DNA of 64,000 nucleotides from Phoebastria nigripes (taxonomy: Eukaryota > Chordata > Aves > Procellariiformes > Diomedeidae), in contig JAYKAV010003424.1 of the NCBI GenBank assembly GCA_035582835.1, positions 97,460-161,459 on the forward strand. The letters run 5' to 3'. A model generated the notes under the pieces. The model made no database searches and had not been told where the DNA came from. It was given only the letters and a program-made list of their open reading frames with translations. Positions 1-11,353 of this stretch are shown in pieces. Position 1 is the first letter of the stretch. Each line of letters opens with the position of its first letter. The translations under genes were made by a program, and so were the position numbers.

Positions 1-110
1 GACACCCCCTCCTCATCTCCCCTGCCTGTCCTTCCTAACGAGCCTGTATCCCTCCATCCCAACACTCTAGTCATAGGAGCCATCCCACTATGTCTCCGTG
101 GTGACTCTCC
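1..110 (-). mobile_element. CR1 LINE fragment, ORF2 endonuclease part
   Basis: Read on the minus strand, this encodes the N-terminal part of the CR1 ORF2 endonuclease, with the recognisable stretch GGGVxxxxVNDQLES disturbed by stops and frame changes. It is the same sequence as 17645-17755, the 5' end of CR1-A. The element continues out of the window to the left, so its 3' end is not visible. At about base 110 it stops and AT-rich non-CR1 DNA begins. Confidence 0.8.
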
Positions 111-338
111 AATAGCTCCCTTGTGTTTACTTTGAAGTACATAATTTACCAGTTTTAAATTTTCACTTTTGTCTAGGATAAAAATTGTTCAAACTTCACT
201 ACAAATTTACCTTTTTTTTTCTCTATTTCTTTGAAGAGAATTTATCTAAGAGACATAGTCATCTGCCACTACTAGACAGAAGAGCTTGTACTGAAGTATT
301 GTTAAATCTAATTCCCGCTGCAACACTTACTGAAACTT
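1..338. repeat. 338-bp near-identical duplicate, left copy
   Basis: This block matches 17645-17983 almost base for base. By eye I find only one extra T in a T run and one G/T substitution. It includes both the CR1 endonuclease end (1-110) and about 228 bp of AT-rich flanking DNA that is not CR1, so shared CR1 ancestry alone cannot explain it. Similarity ends abruptly at base 338. Confidence 0.93.
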
Positions 339-741
339 GGCATCAAACTGGTAGGAGTGGGATGGATTGAGGTTCCCCTCCCCCAGCATCTCTAGTTTAA
401 AGCCCTCTTCACCAGCTTGGCAAGCCTATGACCGAAGACGCTCTTCCCCTTCTGTGATAGATGGACCCCATCAGCCCCCAGTAGACCATGTTTCTCAAAG
501 CGAGTCCCATGGTCTAAGTGGCCGAACCCCTGGCTGTGGCACCAGTCCTATAACCATTTGTTGACTCGCCAGATTCGATGGTCACTTTCAAACCCCCTCC
601 CTTTGACTGATTGATGAAAAAACTACCTGCACTCCAGAGTCCCTTACAGCTGCTCCCAGGGCTCTGTAATCCTTCTTGATACTCCTCAGACTGCTCCTAG
701 CTGTATCACTGGTGCCCATGTGAAACAGCAGCAGTGGAGAA
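339..741 (-). pseudogene. CR1 LINE ORF1 esterase-domain fragment, broken
   Basis: On the minus strand this translates to the C-terminal esterase-like domain that precedes the endonuclease in avian CR1 elements. Landmarks are HMGTSDTARSSL (about 690-720), KKDYRALGAAV, LDHGTRFEKHGLLGADGVHL after frame correction, and the usual end of the domain at RAL(N) with a stop near 395-400. Stops and frame changes are present, so it is dead. The end of the CR1 match coincides with the end of the 338-bp duplication. The same domain is seen on the plus strand in CR1-C at 51333-51830. Confidence 0.75.
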
Positions 742-894
742 AGATCTTTTTGTTTTTATCCACTCAAGTACTACAGCAGATGAAAATATTTCTTCTGCTG
801 GCAGGTGTACAACAGGAGGCCGAGATAACCAATGTTGGAACCAAAATGTTATGATATAAGAGGCAGATATAACCTTAGAAATCATGGACAAATA
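742..894. other. Unassigned sequence between CR1 fragments
   Basis: I recognise nothing here. It may be diverged CR1 5' sequence or host DNA. Confidence 0.4.
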
Positions 895-1195
895 TGTCTG
901 GAAGGAACAGAATACTTCAAAAGGTCAGCTAGCCCATCTTTTAGTTTTCCAGTAGGATTGACCACGCTTACATGATTCTTGACAGATACTTGTCTAACCT
1001 GTTCTTAAAAGCCTCAAACTACCAATTTTATTGTCCCTATTAGTAAGAAGTTAATTCGTCTTCTTCCTTTTCCTTCTGTTAGCAGTGGACAGGAAAACAG
1101 GTTAGTTCCTTCCTCTTTGTAGCTACCTTTTCTGTGACCGTACCCCAGCCAGACTTTCTTTCAGCAGAATAAACAATGACTCACTCTTTGCCTCT
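895..1195 (-). mobile_element. Ancient CR1 3'-end relic
   Basis: The plus strand reads like the reverse complement of an old CR1 3' region. The succession GGTCAGCTAGCCCATC, TTGTCTAACCTGTTCTTAAA, AGCAGTGGACAGGAAAACAG and TTCCTTCCTCTTTGTAGC follows the order seen in diverged CR1 tails. No open frame survives. The assignment rests on remembered CR1 consensus order, and a RepeatMasker run would settle the subfamily. Confidence 0.6.
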
Positions 1196-2860
1196 AAGTC
1201 ATGTTTTCCAAAAGTCTGTTATTCTCACTGCTTTTCCTGGACTCTATCCTAGTGCTAAAATAAGAGGCCTTATGATGCTAATTCAATCAGTATATTTATT
1301 TCTGTATTGTGAAAATGCCGTACTTGTATATGCATTCTAGTGCATATACTATGCTACCATTGCAGCAGCATATTATTCACTGTCATCCAGTTAATGGTCC
1401 CAGAGCCCCCCTATGGCCCCACCTTTTTTTAACAGAAAAATTTTGCTACTGATTTCAGTTTATTATGAATGGCTTCCTCAAGCCTGCTAGAACCACATCT
1501 GTTTCATCATGACTGAGCTTCCATAAGCTAATCGTCTTCTTAATCCCAGGCTCCATCAGGCAGGAGAAAGACCATTATCTATTCACTGTACGTCAGCATA
1601 AGATGATCTGAATACCAAGCTTCCTCCTCTAGCAGTGTTATGTTCACAGTAGTGGGTGACAGGGCCGAACTGCGTGTCATTCTGTCCAAAATACAGTTAC
1701 TATTACTCTCTGAGCTCATCCAAGGAGAAAAAAAAAAGAAAAAAGTCCAACAAAACAGTCAGCTTTCAAAATGTCCTTCAATAATTCGTCCTGATATAAT
1801 TTTCTTTTTACCAGTATTGAACAAGATTATCTTTATTATATTTACAGCCAAGGAACAGATGTTACTGTTCAGTAATAATTTGTCACAAAAATGAAGCAAA
1901 TTCAGAAGATTGTGTTCCATTTCCCACCACATAACCATATTCTCTTAACCATCCTATTTCATGTATCTTTTATTTCCTTCTATGCAGAAAACAAAGTAAA
2001 TGAAAATAAACCATAATGTAAAGAAGTTGGGACGTTTAAATTCCTTTTTCTCTTACTCTTTCTCTCCAGTTTTAGCCTATGTGAAAGTAAATAGAAAAGT
2101 GCTATCTCTGCTGTACTCAGATTTTTTTTTTTTTTTTCATAGATTTAGGGTTCTCAGGGATTAAGAGTAAGCAAGAAATACAACAATGATTAAAATTATA
2201 CAGCTTTGGACCAGGAACCAACAACCTCTTAGGAAGTCCATTGCAATAGGGAAAAAGTCAGACGATGTGGTAGAAAAATGAAATACTATGTTCTCTAGAA
2301 TAAACCCACGCATAATAATAGAAAATATAATATCAGGAACAATCTTTCACTAGTGAAAAGATAGTTTAGATAGTTTAGATGACCCCATCTTCATCTGTAA
2401 TAGCTATGAATTTCCAGTTGTCACCATTATGAGTGTCTACTTTTCTTACTTGATACTTAACTGTCTCTGCCCATATTTCTTTTGCTTAGTGCACAGGACC
2501 ATGCAAATGTCAGGAAAATTTGTGATGGTGAAATTTATGCAACCAAAAAGAAAACTAAAAGGCCTTTGAGCTCATAAAAACTAGATTTTATTAGAATATA
2601 AACAAGAATAATTTTAAATAGCTTTTTTATTAATATTTTAAAATGATCATTCAGGGAGTGACTTGGTAAGAACATGGAAGAGAGATCCAATGATGATTAC
2701 TAAATACACAAATTGCCTGACCTAAAAACATTTGGGAGAATATGGGGTGTCAGTGCATGAAATGTGTCATGTATTAATCTTTTTCCTAGGTATCTCTTGA
2801 CTGAAAACTCAGAATGACTAGACAAGGATCAATCCAAAAGGATCATAAACAATTGTCCTC
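1196..2860. other. AT-rich intergenic DNA
   Basis: No gene or recognisable mobile element. It contains A-rich runs near 1729-1745 and a 16-T run at 2122-2137. Confidence 0.6.
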
Positions 2861-2912
2861 TTTTTTTTCTTTTTTTTTTTTTTTTTNTTTTTTTTTTTTT
2901 TTTCTTTCTCTT
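2861..2912. repeat. Poly-T tract with an N
   Basis: Almost pure T, with one internal C and one ambiguous base at 2887. It is a low-complexity tract whose true length is uncertain. It could be the poly-A end of a minus-strand insertion, but I see no recognisable body beside it. Confidence 0.9.
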
Positions 2913-3482
2913 TCTGGTGAGTTCTTGCATCCAACGTTTGTTTCAGTCAAGTTGGCAACTTTTTGATTTGCAATGAACTCTGCCCAGTTCTTACTAGACT
3001 CTCAAACTTTGCTTAAACTAAAGCCTCTTGTAACATGGCTGTAGATTCTTCTGCCTCACCATCCAGTATCTCAAATTTTTCCTCAGTCAGTCTATTAGAT
3101 TTCTTCTCCTCTTATAGGGAGTTCCTCCTGGCCCAGGCTGCTTAAGGAACATAGCAGAGATGGAGAGTAAACAGAGGAAACTTCCAGTCCCTTTCACACT
3201 AGAAAGCTGAGAAACACTTTTAAGGGTAATGCTCTTATTTCAGAAGAACTGGTCGGGATGGTATTTTGAACCTATCACTAATTTGAAACTACTTGTTTTC
3301 TGTCCTGAGCTTTAGACCAATCTACGATGTAGCATGATCTTATAATTCCTCACTAGATATATAGGATACACTTGAATTTGCTCAGAGGGCTGTATAAGGC
3401 TGGAGGTAGTCTTGATAGAGGTGCATTACCATACAGAATAAAAACAGTGTAAAGTATTGGTTAAATGTATGGAATCAACCTG
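2913..3482. other. Intergenic DNA, nothing recognised
   Basis: Unique-looking sequence with no supported coding region or repeat. Confidence 0.55.
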
Positions 3483-3540
3483 CTGATGGCAGGTTGTATG
3501 TCATGATGTATCTGATGGCAGGTTGTATGGCATGATGTAT
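3483..3540. repeat. 29-bp tandem duplication
   Basis: Two adjacent copies of a 29-bp unit starting CTGATGGCAGGTTGTATG (3483-3511 and 3512-3540) differ at one base. It lies about 50 bp from the target-site duplication of the solo LTR that begins at 3594. Confidence 0.95.
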
Positions 3541-3593
3541 CTGAGGAATTCAATTATTTAGTTCAAATAAATTTCAGTAACCAAGTACGTATC

Positions 3594-4168
3594 TGTCCTG
3601 GTTTCAGCTGGGACAGAGTTAACTTTCTTCCCAGTAGCTGCGGGGTGCTGTGCTTTGGGTTTGGTACGAGAGGAATGTTGATGGCCCATTGATGTTTTGG
3701 TTGTTGCTAAGTGGTGTTTGCACCGGGCACTTTTTGGCTTCCCATGCTTTGCCAGGTGCATGGGAAGCTGGTGGGGGAGAGCATAGCCATGGCAGCTGAC
3801 CCAGCTGGCCAATGGGGTATTCCACATCATGTGACATCATGCTCAGTATATAATTAGGAGGCGTGGTCCAGGAATGGGCGGGGGGGGGGGGAGTGTCTCG
3901 TGTCTCGGGACTGCCTGGGCATCGGTCGACAGGTGGTGAGCAGTTGCATTGTGCATTGCCTGCTTCATATATTCTATTATTGTTGTTGTTATCATTGTTA
4001 TTATTTCTGTTCTACTTTGGTTTATTTCAATTATTAAACTGTTTTTATCTCAACCCACGAGTTTTCCTACTTGTGCCCTCCCGATTCTCTCCCCCATCCT
4101 ACCAGGGGTTGGGGGGTGAGCGAGCAGCTGCGTGGTGTTTAGTTGCTGGCTAGGGTTGAACAACGACA
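3594..4168 (+). mobile_element. Solo LTR 1, ERVL-like, subfamily B
   Basis: The element is 575 bp, starts TGTCCTGGTTTCAGCTGGGA and ends in ...CAACGACA, giving retroviral TG...CA termini. It is flanked by a perfect 5-bp target duplication GTATC (3589-3593 and 4169-4173). A TATA box (3847-3853) and an ATTAAA polyadenylation signal (4033-4038) set the plus orientation. No gag, pol or env follows, so it is a solo LTR left by recombination between two LTRs. The 5-bp duplication fits class III (ERVL-like) elements. Closest relative here: 56911-57507. Confidence 0.93.
3847..3853 (+). promoter_or_regulatory. TATA box of solo LTR 1
   Basis: TATATAA lies 35-40 bp upstream of a G-rich run, at the expected U3/R position. 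Whether it is still active cannot be judged from sequence. Confidence 0.6.
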
Positions 4169-4379
4169 GTATCATATAGGAATCACTGGTGTAACTATGT
4201 CCTCTGTTATATAGAAGGTCACAGAGATGATGATAATCTAAAGCAGATGTAATCAAAAAACTCTTTATAAAGCTTTTAAACACTAGAGAACATCACTGAA
4301 GCATGGACATTTCAGAAGTAGGGGGAAGATGACAGTAAGTCAAAATATTGTAGAATCATGCAAATACTCAAGAGGTTTC
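4169..4379. other. Spacer between LTR 1 and ancient CR1
   Basis: Begins with the right copy of the GTATC target duplication. Nothing else recognised. Confidence 0.5.
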
Positions 4380-5850
4380 ATCTTTCAAGATCTTCATCTT
4401 TTCAAACTATGTTCAATAGACCTCTGACTCCTTTCACAGATATGTCTCTCAAAATCTTTAGTGAAAGGTATTTTGCAACTTCTGTGTAAGTAAAATATTC
4501 CAGTGCATTACTGTCTTTGGAATTAAAACACTTTGCACCTAAATCACTCTTGCTGAAAATTAAAATGATAAAGCATTTTTGTCACTCTCCCTGGGCTTTC
4601 CAATTTGTTTTATACCTTTCTTGAAGTATTTTGCCCCAAAGTGGTTTTCAGACTCTCCTTAAGGCTTTTTCAGTATCAAAATGAGTAGAATAATTATCTC
4701 ATGCTTTATTTATGACATTCTTGCTAATACATTTCAGAATTTTATCTACCCTTTTTTATTAGCATCACTTTGCTGATATCTCTTCAATTTGTGGCCCACT
4801 ATAACTTCAGACCATTTTTTACCATAGTACTACTGCTTAGCCATTTAAGCACCATTTTGCATTTATACTTTGGATCTTTTTTTCTCTAAGTGTAGAACAT
4901 AAATTTGCCTTTACAGAATTTATTTGTATTGGTATCAGACACTTTCCCAAAGTCATTCTGAATTCTCATGCTGTTTTCCTTCACAAGGAGATGCTGTACC
5001 AAGACTATAGAAGTGCACTGTGTATTCCAGCATCAAAGTCATTAATGAAATTATTGAACAGTACTCAGGAAAAATCCCAATGGGACCTTGCTTAAAATAC
5101 GCTCCCAGTTTGACATTGAGTTATTGGTAAGTAGTCTTTAGTAAAGTTTTAAATTTATTTCTAATTCTATCTGGACCATGACTTCCTAGTTTGCTCTTGA
5201 GAATAAGAGAATAGTTTGTCTCAAAAGCTGTGTCAAGACATATCGCATCTAATGTTTCCTTCTCATCACAAGGCTAGCAACTCTGTCAACTAGAGAAATT
5301 AGATTGGTATGATATAATTCATTCTCTGCATATCCATTTTGGATTTTTCTTAAGTAATTCTTAAAAATTCATTATTTAAGAATATGTTCCAGTATCTTTC
5401 CTTATACTGAAAATAACCTCCTAATTTATACTTTCTTGGTATGCCTTTTTTTCCTTAAAATTGTCCTACATTGTATGACCTTGTACATCCTCCCTGCATT
5501 TTTGGAAATCATTAATAGATCAAATTGTTTCAGGTAATTCTTTCAGATCTTTAAGGTGAATTTAAACTAGTCATACTGACTTAGAATGTTTAGATTAAGT
5601 AAGCATTCTTTAATTTATTAGTTTCCTATTTGGACCTGTGTTTCTATTACTTTGTTGTTCTCTTATGCCCAACTGTGTTAGCTAACAGTCACAATTGCTT
5701 CAGTCTTCCCTATATCATGAATCATTAGTTCACCTATCTCAATAAGCAATGAATCCATTTTTTCTCTTGACCCTTCTTTGTAATGATTTATAAGAGCTTT
5801 AATTACAACTATTTATGTTCCTGACTTGACTTAAATAGTTACACAGCTCA
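4380..5850 (-). mobile_element. Ancient CR1 LINE relic, RT region
   Basis: About 1.5 kb follows the reverse-complement order of a CR1 reverse-transcriptase region and 3' end, although no frame is open. Collinear landmarks on the plus strand are: GTGGCCCACTATAACTTCAGA (4791-4811); CATTAATGAAATTATTGAAC near 5040; the linking region around 5220-5300 (GCTGTGTCAAGACATAT, then a run matching the 'Asn-Leu' junction); and AAGCAATGAATCCATTTTTT near 5745-5765. Each corresponds in order to a segment that is intact in CR1-A or CR1-D. Divergence is very high, so this predates the other CR1 copies. Boundaries are approximate. Confidence 0.72.
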
Positions 5851-6304
5851 GCTCTTGTGTAGTTACATAGATAAACTGAGGCTGGAGCCTGTTCAATATG
5901 TTCTATCTTGTGCAACCAAGACTGAAGCTGAGCCAGTACCTTAAGTTTGTTTGTTCTTTTGAACAATTGCTTGTACTTTCTTGGCTGCTGATCCACTCCT
6001 TTTCTCTTTCTTCCAAGCATATTAATTCATGGATTAAAGTTGCCTGGAGTCTACTGTATTATTAACATACAAGTTGTTTGAAAGTGCAACTTTTAAAAAG
6101 GTATATAAATTATAAACACAATGATGTAATCACGTTCATTGAAAAAACAAGCTGATCAAGAAATTTCCAATATATCCTTACAAACCTCTAAACAGATTCC
6201 AGTCTATAATGCCACTACAAAATTAGTAAGATTATTTGGGGTTTTGATTTATAATAGTGGCTAATTCTGGTAACATTCTAATAAATTGTAAAAAAAACAC
6301 TACT
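5851..6304. other. Intergenic DNA, nothing recognised
   Basis: A 73-codon minus-strand frame crosses 5799-6020 but has no recognisable domain and overlaps the end of the CR1 relic. Confidence 0.5.
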
Positions 6305-6479
6305 AGTGGCAAGGACATGAGAAGAAAAACACCAAGGCCATCTCTTCCTTTGCCTCATTAGGATTTCTAGATATCATTTATGGTTAAGCCAGTGTGCTGA
6401 GCCCGATCCTAGACTTCAAAAATCAAGGACATTAAAGCCATAGACTTTCTTGCATGGTGTATCATTGAGCCAATAACAA
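6305..6479 (+). repeat. 175-bp direct repeat, left copy
   Basis: Begins AGTGGCAAGGACATGAGA and ends ...GAGCCAATAACAA. It matches 7242-7415 in the same orientation at about 91% by hand count (about 14 substitutions, mostly transitions, plus one single-base indel). The copies are 762 bp apart. I do not recognise the sequence as a known repeat. Confidence 0.95.
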
Positions 6480-7241
6480 GATTCTTCCAGTTAGAGACTG
6501 ACCCTGATTTGGCAATGTCTTCAGTAAAGATGGCATAATGCTGTACTGGAAGAAAGATTTGGTCTTGGACACCAACTTGCAGTACATTCTGGAATAGCAG
6601 TGTTCACGAGATCCTATAATGTTTGGACTAGTTGACTACTTTCCATTTCAAAGCAATTGTTTTCTACACAATGCTTATTTACAGAATGCTAGTTAGTATT
6701 TTTTAACACATATTGTTTCATTTCCAGTTACACCTCAGGCAGTTTATTGTTACTTCAACACATAATAACTTGTTAGCATTGTCTATTTCCAATGGGTTGT
6801 AAATGATGGTATTAATTGAATGTTAAGCTGATAATGCATTATGCATTGTATCCTGCAAACTGGGAAGAATATAATTTGCATATGTATATTCTTTTTAAAT
6901 AACTAGGAAATGTGTACAAGTACAAAATGGGACTGGCAACATTGTCTCTTTAAATGAAAAAAATGAACTAAACATACAATGGTTTACAGTTAGCATGTCT
7001 GAATGGATTTTCAATGGGCATTGGAAAAAATCTTTGTGATAGCTGTTTTATCTTTTTTGTTTGTTATTGTTACTGACATTTTATCTGTGGCAGTGAAGTA
7101 ACAAACATGAAAGTTATCTAAATTTAAATTGTGTATCTTTCATTATTCTGCATTCAGTATAACCACACATACAGCTTGATGGCCATAAACTTGTGTGGAA
7201 ATATTACAGCCTTTTTCCTTTTTTTCTAAAGAGAATCTGAA
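6480..7241. other. AT-rich segment between direct repeats; candidate conserved element
   Basis: It contains the POU octamer ATTTGCAT at 6874-6881, a TTAATTGAATG motif near 6812-6822 and the near-palindrome AATGCATTATGCATT at 6834-6848. This texture resembles vertebrate conserved enhancers, but conservation cannot be judged from one genome. Confidence 0.3.
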
Positions 7242-7415
7242 AGTGGCAAGGACATGAGAAAAAAAACACCAAAGCCATCTCTTCCTTTACCTCATTAGAA
7301 TTTCTAGACATCATTTATGGTTAAGCCAGTGGGCTGAGCCTGATCCCAGACTTCAAAATCAAGGACATTAAAGTCATAGACTTTCTTGGATGGTCTATTG
7401 TTGAGCCAGTAACAA
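7242..7415 (+). repeat. 175-bp direct repeat, right copy
   Basis: Second copy of the 6305-6479 unit. See that entry for identity and differences. Confidence 0.95.
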
Positions 7416-10400
7416 AACCCTGAGCTCTCAAGAAACAACAATAAATCTGAGCCAACTCCAAAGTCATGGCTCCATCAGCTTCTATTAGTTTTGTCAAATG
7501 ACAGTCCCATCAAAATCTGGTCTCAGATTCGGACATTTCACTCATTGGATGAAGAGCTGACAATCATATCAATCATTATAACTGTGCACTAGCCTCCTCC
7601 ATTTACATATTTTGCCTCCATTGACCCCATTTTACAGTAGCATGCACTGTTATGGCACCGTAGGCAGGATAAAGAGGGAGAGGTGAAAGCTGAAAGCTAA
7701 TAAGAACAATATGAATTATAATGAATTCCTTAAAGTTCATACTGAAACTGTTCTGCAGGCTCAGAGAGCTTTCCTCATCCCTTCCATTAGAGCTGCCAAA
7801 TCCAAGCCCTGAGAGCTACAGAGAGGTGTATATTGCTTCATCAATCCTGACTGCCTACAGTCTGCAACAGAACTGAGGGCTGAATGCGATGGGAATTATT
7901 ATCTTCTCGAACATCATGGATCCATTCTATTTATATCCAGTAAGCAACAACTCACCTGCATTTCCAGAGCTCAGAACATTCATTAATCAAGATATATTGA
8001 ACACTTGCAAGATTCATAGCCTAAAAGATGCAAGTCTGACTCAAAGATCTTCTGGTTATTAGAAGAGAGTCATGAATAACTAGGATCACTCCTGCCCGGA
8101 ACAGGATACAATTATCTTTTAAGTACTCAGCAGTCCAGATGAAATGGAAGACACCTGCCTTGGATATTTTGGCTGTAGGCAACTACCGCCCAGAAGCAAG
8201 CATTTAGTTTCTTAAAAGCATACGACATATTAAGCTAGAGTTAACATTACATAACTATATAATTAAAGCAAATATTCCAGCCACAATGTAATCTAGATTT
8301 GCACTAGGACAAAACACTAAAACCAACTCAGTAGCATTTATGGTTGTTTTTGTCCCATCAATGTTATGCAGAGTAGTTCTTACATAGCAAACTCTCAATT
8401 GTATTTAATGTTGTTTACCATGTACAATGCTTTGAAAAACTCTAGCTGGGCTGGAATGTAGCAGAGCATTTCTTCAACAATATGGGAGACAACATCTGCT
8501 GTCAGATCACTTTATGGACCAGAATTTTTAGTCAAATTATTTGTCTCAGTTTCATCTTCACTGATTTCTGTGTTTGGGGATCAGCACAATCAAAGACTTT
8601 CTATGGTTCTGAAGTAAAGACTGGGGCTGATATTGTCATCCTCTGGCATGACAGAAGCTTTCAAATGAAACAATAAAAAATCTAGAAGACAGACTATTTG
8701 CAAGATCTGTCCACAATTAAAAACTGCATTTATTCAAGGTACTCCTTTGCTTCTCCAAGTAAAAGACATATTTCTTCAACTTCGTCTAACTTAATTACAT
8801 AGAAACATATATAAAAATAACCAACAATAACAAAATCCATCGTAAAAAAAAGACCCATGCATGTGAGACTGACAGGCTAAACATGACGCAGACATCGCCT
8901 GCTGCAAGACCAGAAAGCCTTAAATCCTATAGCCTTGAGTGTAATCTATAGTAAAGTTAGGAAAAAAGTTACATTCTTATTCAGTTATACAAATGTCTTT
9001 GGTAGTTATGAGAGGGCTGATTATTCCTGGAGTTTATAGCACACTGTAACTAACTATTTAGATTTATTCCAACAAATTAAAACTGCACCTTGTACAATGT
9101 TTACATTACTAAGCTCATAATGCCAACACTTAAATTTTACATTACATTTATAAAATTTATTTAACTGTTATATCGTTCCCAGATGCTACACTGGGAAAAG
9201 TCCTGTTTTTCATGAACCTTACACATATCAGGCTGTTCTCATCTGTTCTTTCAACACTACTGTCAGACTTTCTGAAGAACTTGTAGAGTACAACTAAGAG
9301 AAATATGCAGCAGAGCGAGCCATCAGTAAAGGCATAGTTCTAATAAGAATTTTTTTAGAGGGCAGGAGGCAAACCCAGGTTCTTCCTAACTTGTTCCTTC
9401 ACTCCATACTTACACATTTTGCACCCAATATATGGTTATTTCATCAAAATAGTGTTTTCCTAGCTTGCTTACTAAAACTAAAATGTCGAAGTCTTATGAA
9501 AGCTAAGATATACGATATCTGCTGCTTCTCCCATATTTACAGGTACAGATAATCTGTCATAAAAGAAAAAGTGATTCATTTGTTATTGGTTTGTTCAACT
9601 CTCCTGTGAAAAGTGTTCTATTTTGCATAAGGAAATTCGAGCTACACTAGGCTTTTTGATTTGGATGTTTACCTTGGAGGTCAGCTGGAGCACTTGATGC
9701 AGGTGTTGTTTGATGCAAAATGTACCAAAAATGATTGAAGAAAAAATTAAGTCTGGAATGACACATTAGGTCCTAATCACAAGGTTAAAGATTTCTATTC
9801 TTTGTCTTTGGCCCAGTGGGTTATTAATCATTTTTTCCAGTATGGAATTGCATAAAAATGAGAAAACTACAAGTCCTGATCTCCTTCTATTCTACCATCT
9901 CAGTCTGCTTTTACCATCGAAGTCTACAGAATTGTGGTTTGGGCAGTCTTCTGAGAATTGGGAACTTCAGTGCAAAAAAAGTCCTTGTGGTGAGATAAGG
10001 ATAGAGAAGGTGGGCTGTAAGAAACAGCAGCCTGCAAAAGATGAATTTAAAGATACCAGGATTGCCCCTTATGCCTTCATTTTAAGGAAATAATTTAACC
10101 ACCACTCTCAGCTTTTAACTACATCAATAGAAGGAATTAGCTCCTCCTGGAACTTAGCTATATATGCAAGAACTCATTAGAGGATGAGAATCAAGATATT
10201 TGTACTCAGCATCTCTTTATAAAGTTTACTTACCTCTGCAGTTGTCAATTACTGTTTATTGTGGATCTCATTCTGAAGAATGTAACTCTCCATACACAGT
10301 GCTTGGAACGTGGGCACCTAATGCACCAAGCCAGATGCCCAAATCACAGTCATTAAACAATGAACATTATGTTGCTTAAACTATCTACTGGATCTATCCT

Positions 10401-11353
10401 TTGGTCTGTGCACCTTTTAGAGTTGCAAGGCTCCTTGGATCAATTAGTGATAAGTGCAATAAATACGTGCCAAAGAAAGTTTCTGGAATACGAATATGAT
10501 GCCTCATTTAGATACGCAGCACAAAGAATTAGAAGTTTTACTTTTCCTCTACAAACTTTAGATCATGTTACAAAGTTTCTTTCTCCTTAGAGAAATCATG
10601 CATGTCTTAAAATCAATACCAAATAGGAGTTCACCTAACTATACTCTTGAGAATCACTGCAGATGAATTAAAGATTATCTGGTTTTGCACTCTGCCTGCA
10701 CACCTAAATTATCACCCAAGTGTCTTTTGGCCTTTCTTGTTTCCAGCACCGCCCTGTCAAATAAATGATCATTGCAAGTCTTTTTCTAGGCAAGTTGTCT
10801 CATTTGTAATGTGTTTAGCAGCTCTGATTATGTTTTTGTAATTCCTAAAGAAAAGCCTAGACTACCAAAATGATTTGCTTGTCAACAAAATGATCTTCAA
10901 ACTGCAGCGGTTGTTCATGTTTTCATAATGGACTGTTTTCAACACTGTATAGCATCACACACGAACATGCATTAAAAATTACAGCTGTGATGCAATGCTT
11001 TTCCTGTCAGGTATAAACATATTTGATGGAACACAGCGCACAGTAACTAATTTTTAAATACCACATTCTTTCACACTTCCTTTTCCCTCTCCATCTACTA
11101 CCAGTCTAGACACTACACTCCTGCCTTGTGTAACCACCCCATGTACTTCTATTGCATGATAGTCTTCACTTTATATTCATGTTTTAAAATCAATGTACTA
11201 ATTGTTTTGAGCAGAATTTAAAATCTTAAAGATTTTAAAGTTTTGTGCCCAGTTAAATGGAAGTCAGGGTGCAGAACTGAATACAAAATAATGTGCAGGT
11301 TTCATCTGATGAAATGTAAAGGTCTCTAATCTGATTGTTTATATTTGAGGTGG
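7416..11353. other. AT-rich intergenic DNA
   Basis: About 3.9 kb with no supportable gene or mobile element. Open frames here (for example 9842-10093 and 10360-10590) are short, lack recognisable domains and are of the size expected by chance. The right end carries the left GGTGG target duplication of the next LTR (11349-11353). Confidence 0.55.

Noticed and set aside
1326..1349. Perfect 9-bp inverted repeat with 6-base loop (GTATATGCA/TGCATATAC)
   Set aside because: Hairpins of this size are expected a few times by chance in a 64-kb AT-rich sequence.
6307..7414. Miniature LTR retrotransposon (TG...CA repeats of about 172 bp)
   Set aside because: No target duplication (ACTAG versus AAACC), no primer-binding site after the left repeat and no polypurine tract before the right one.
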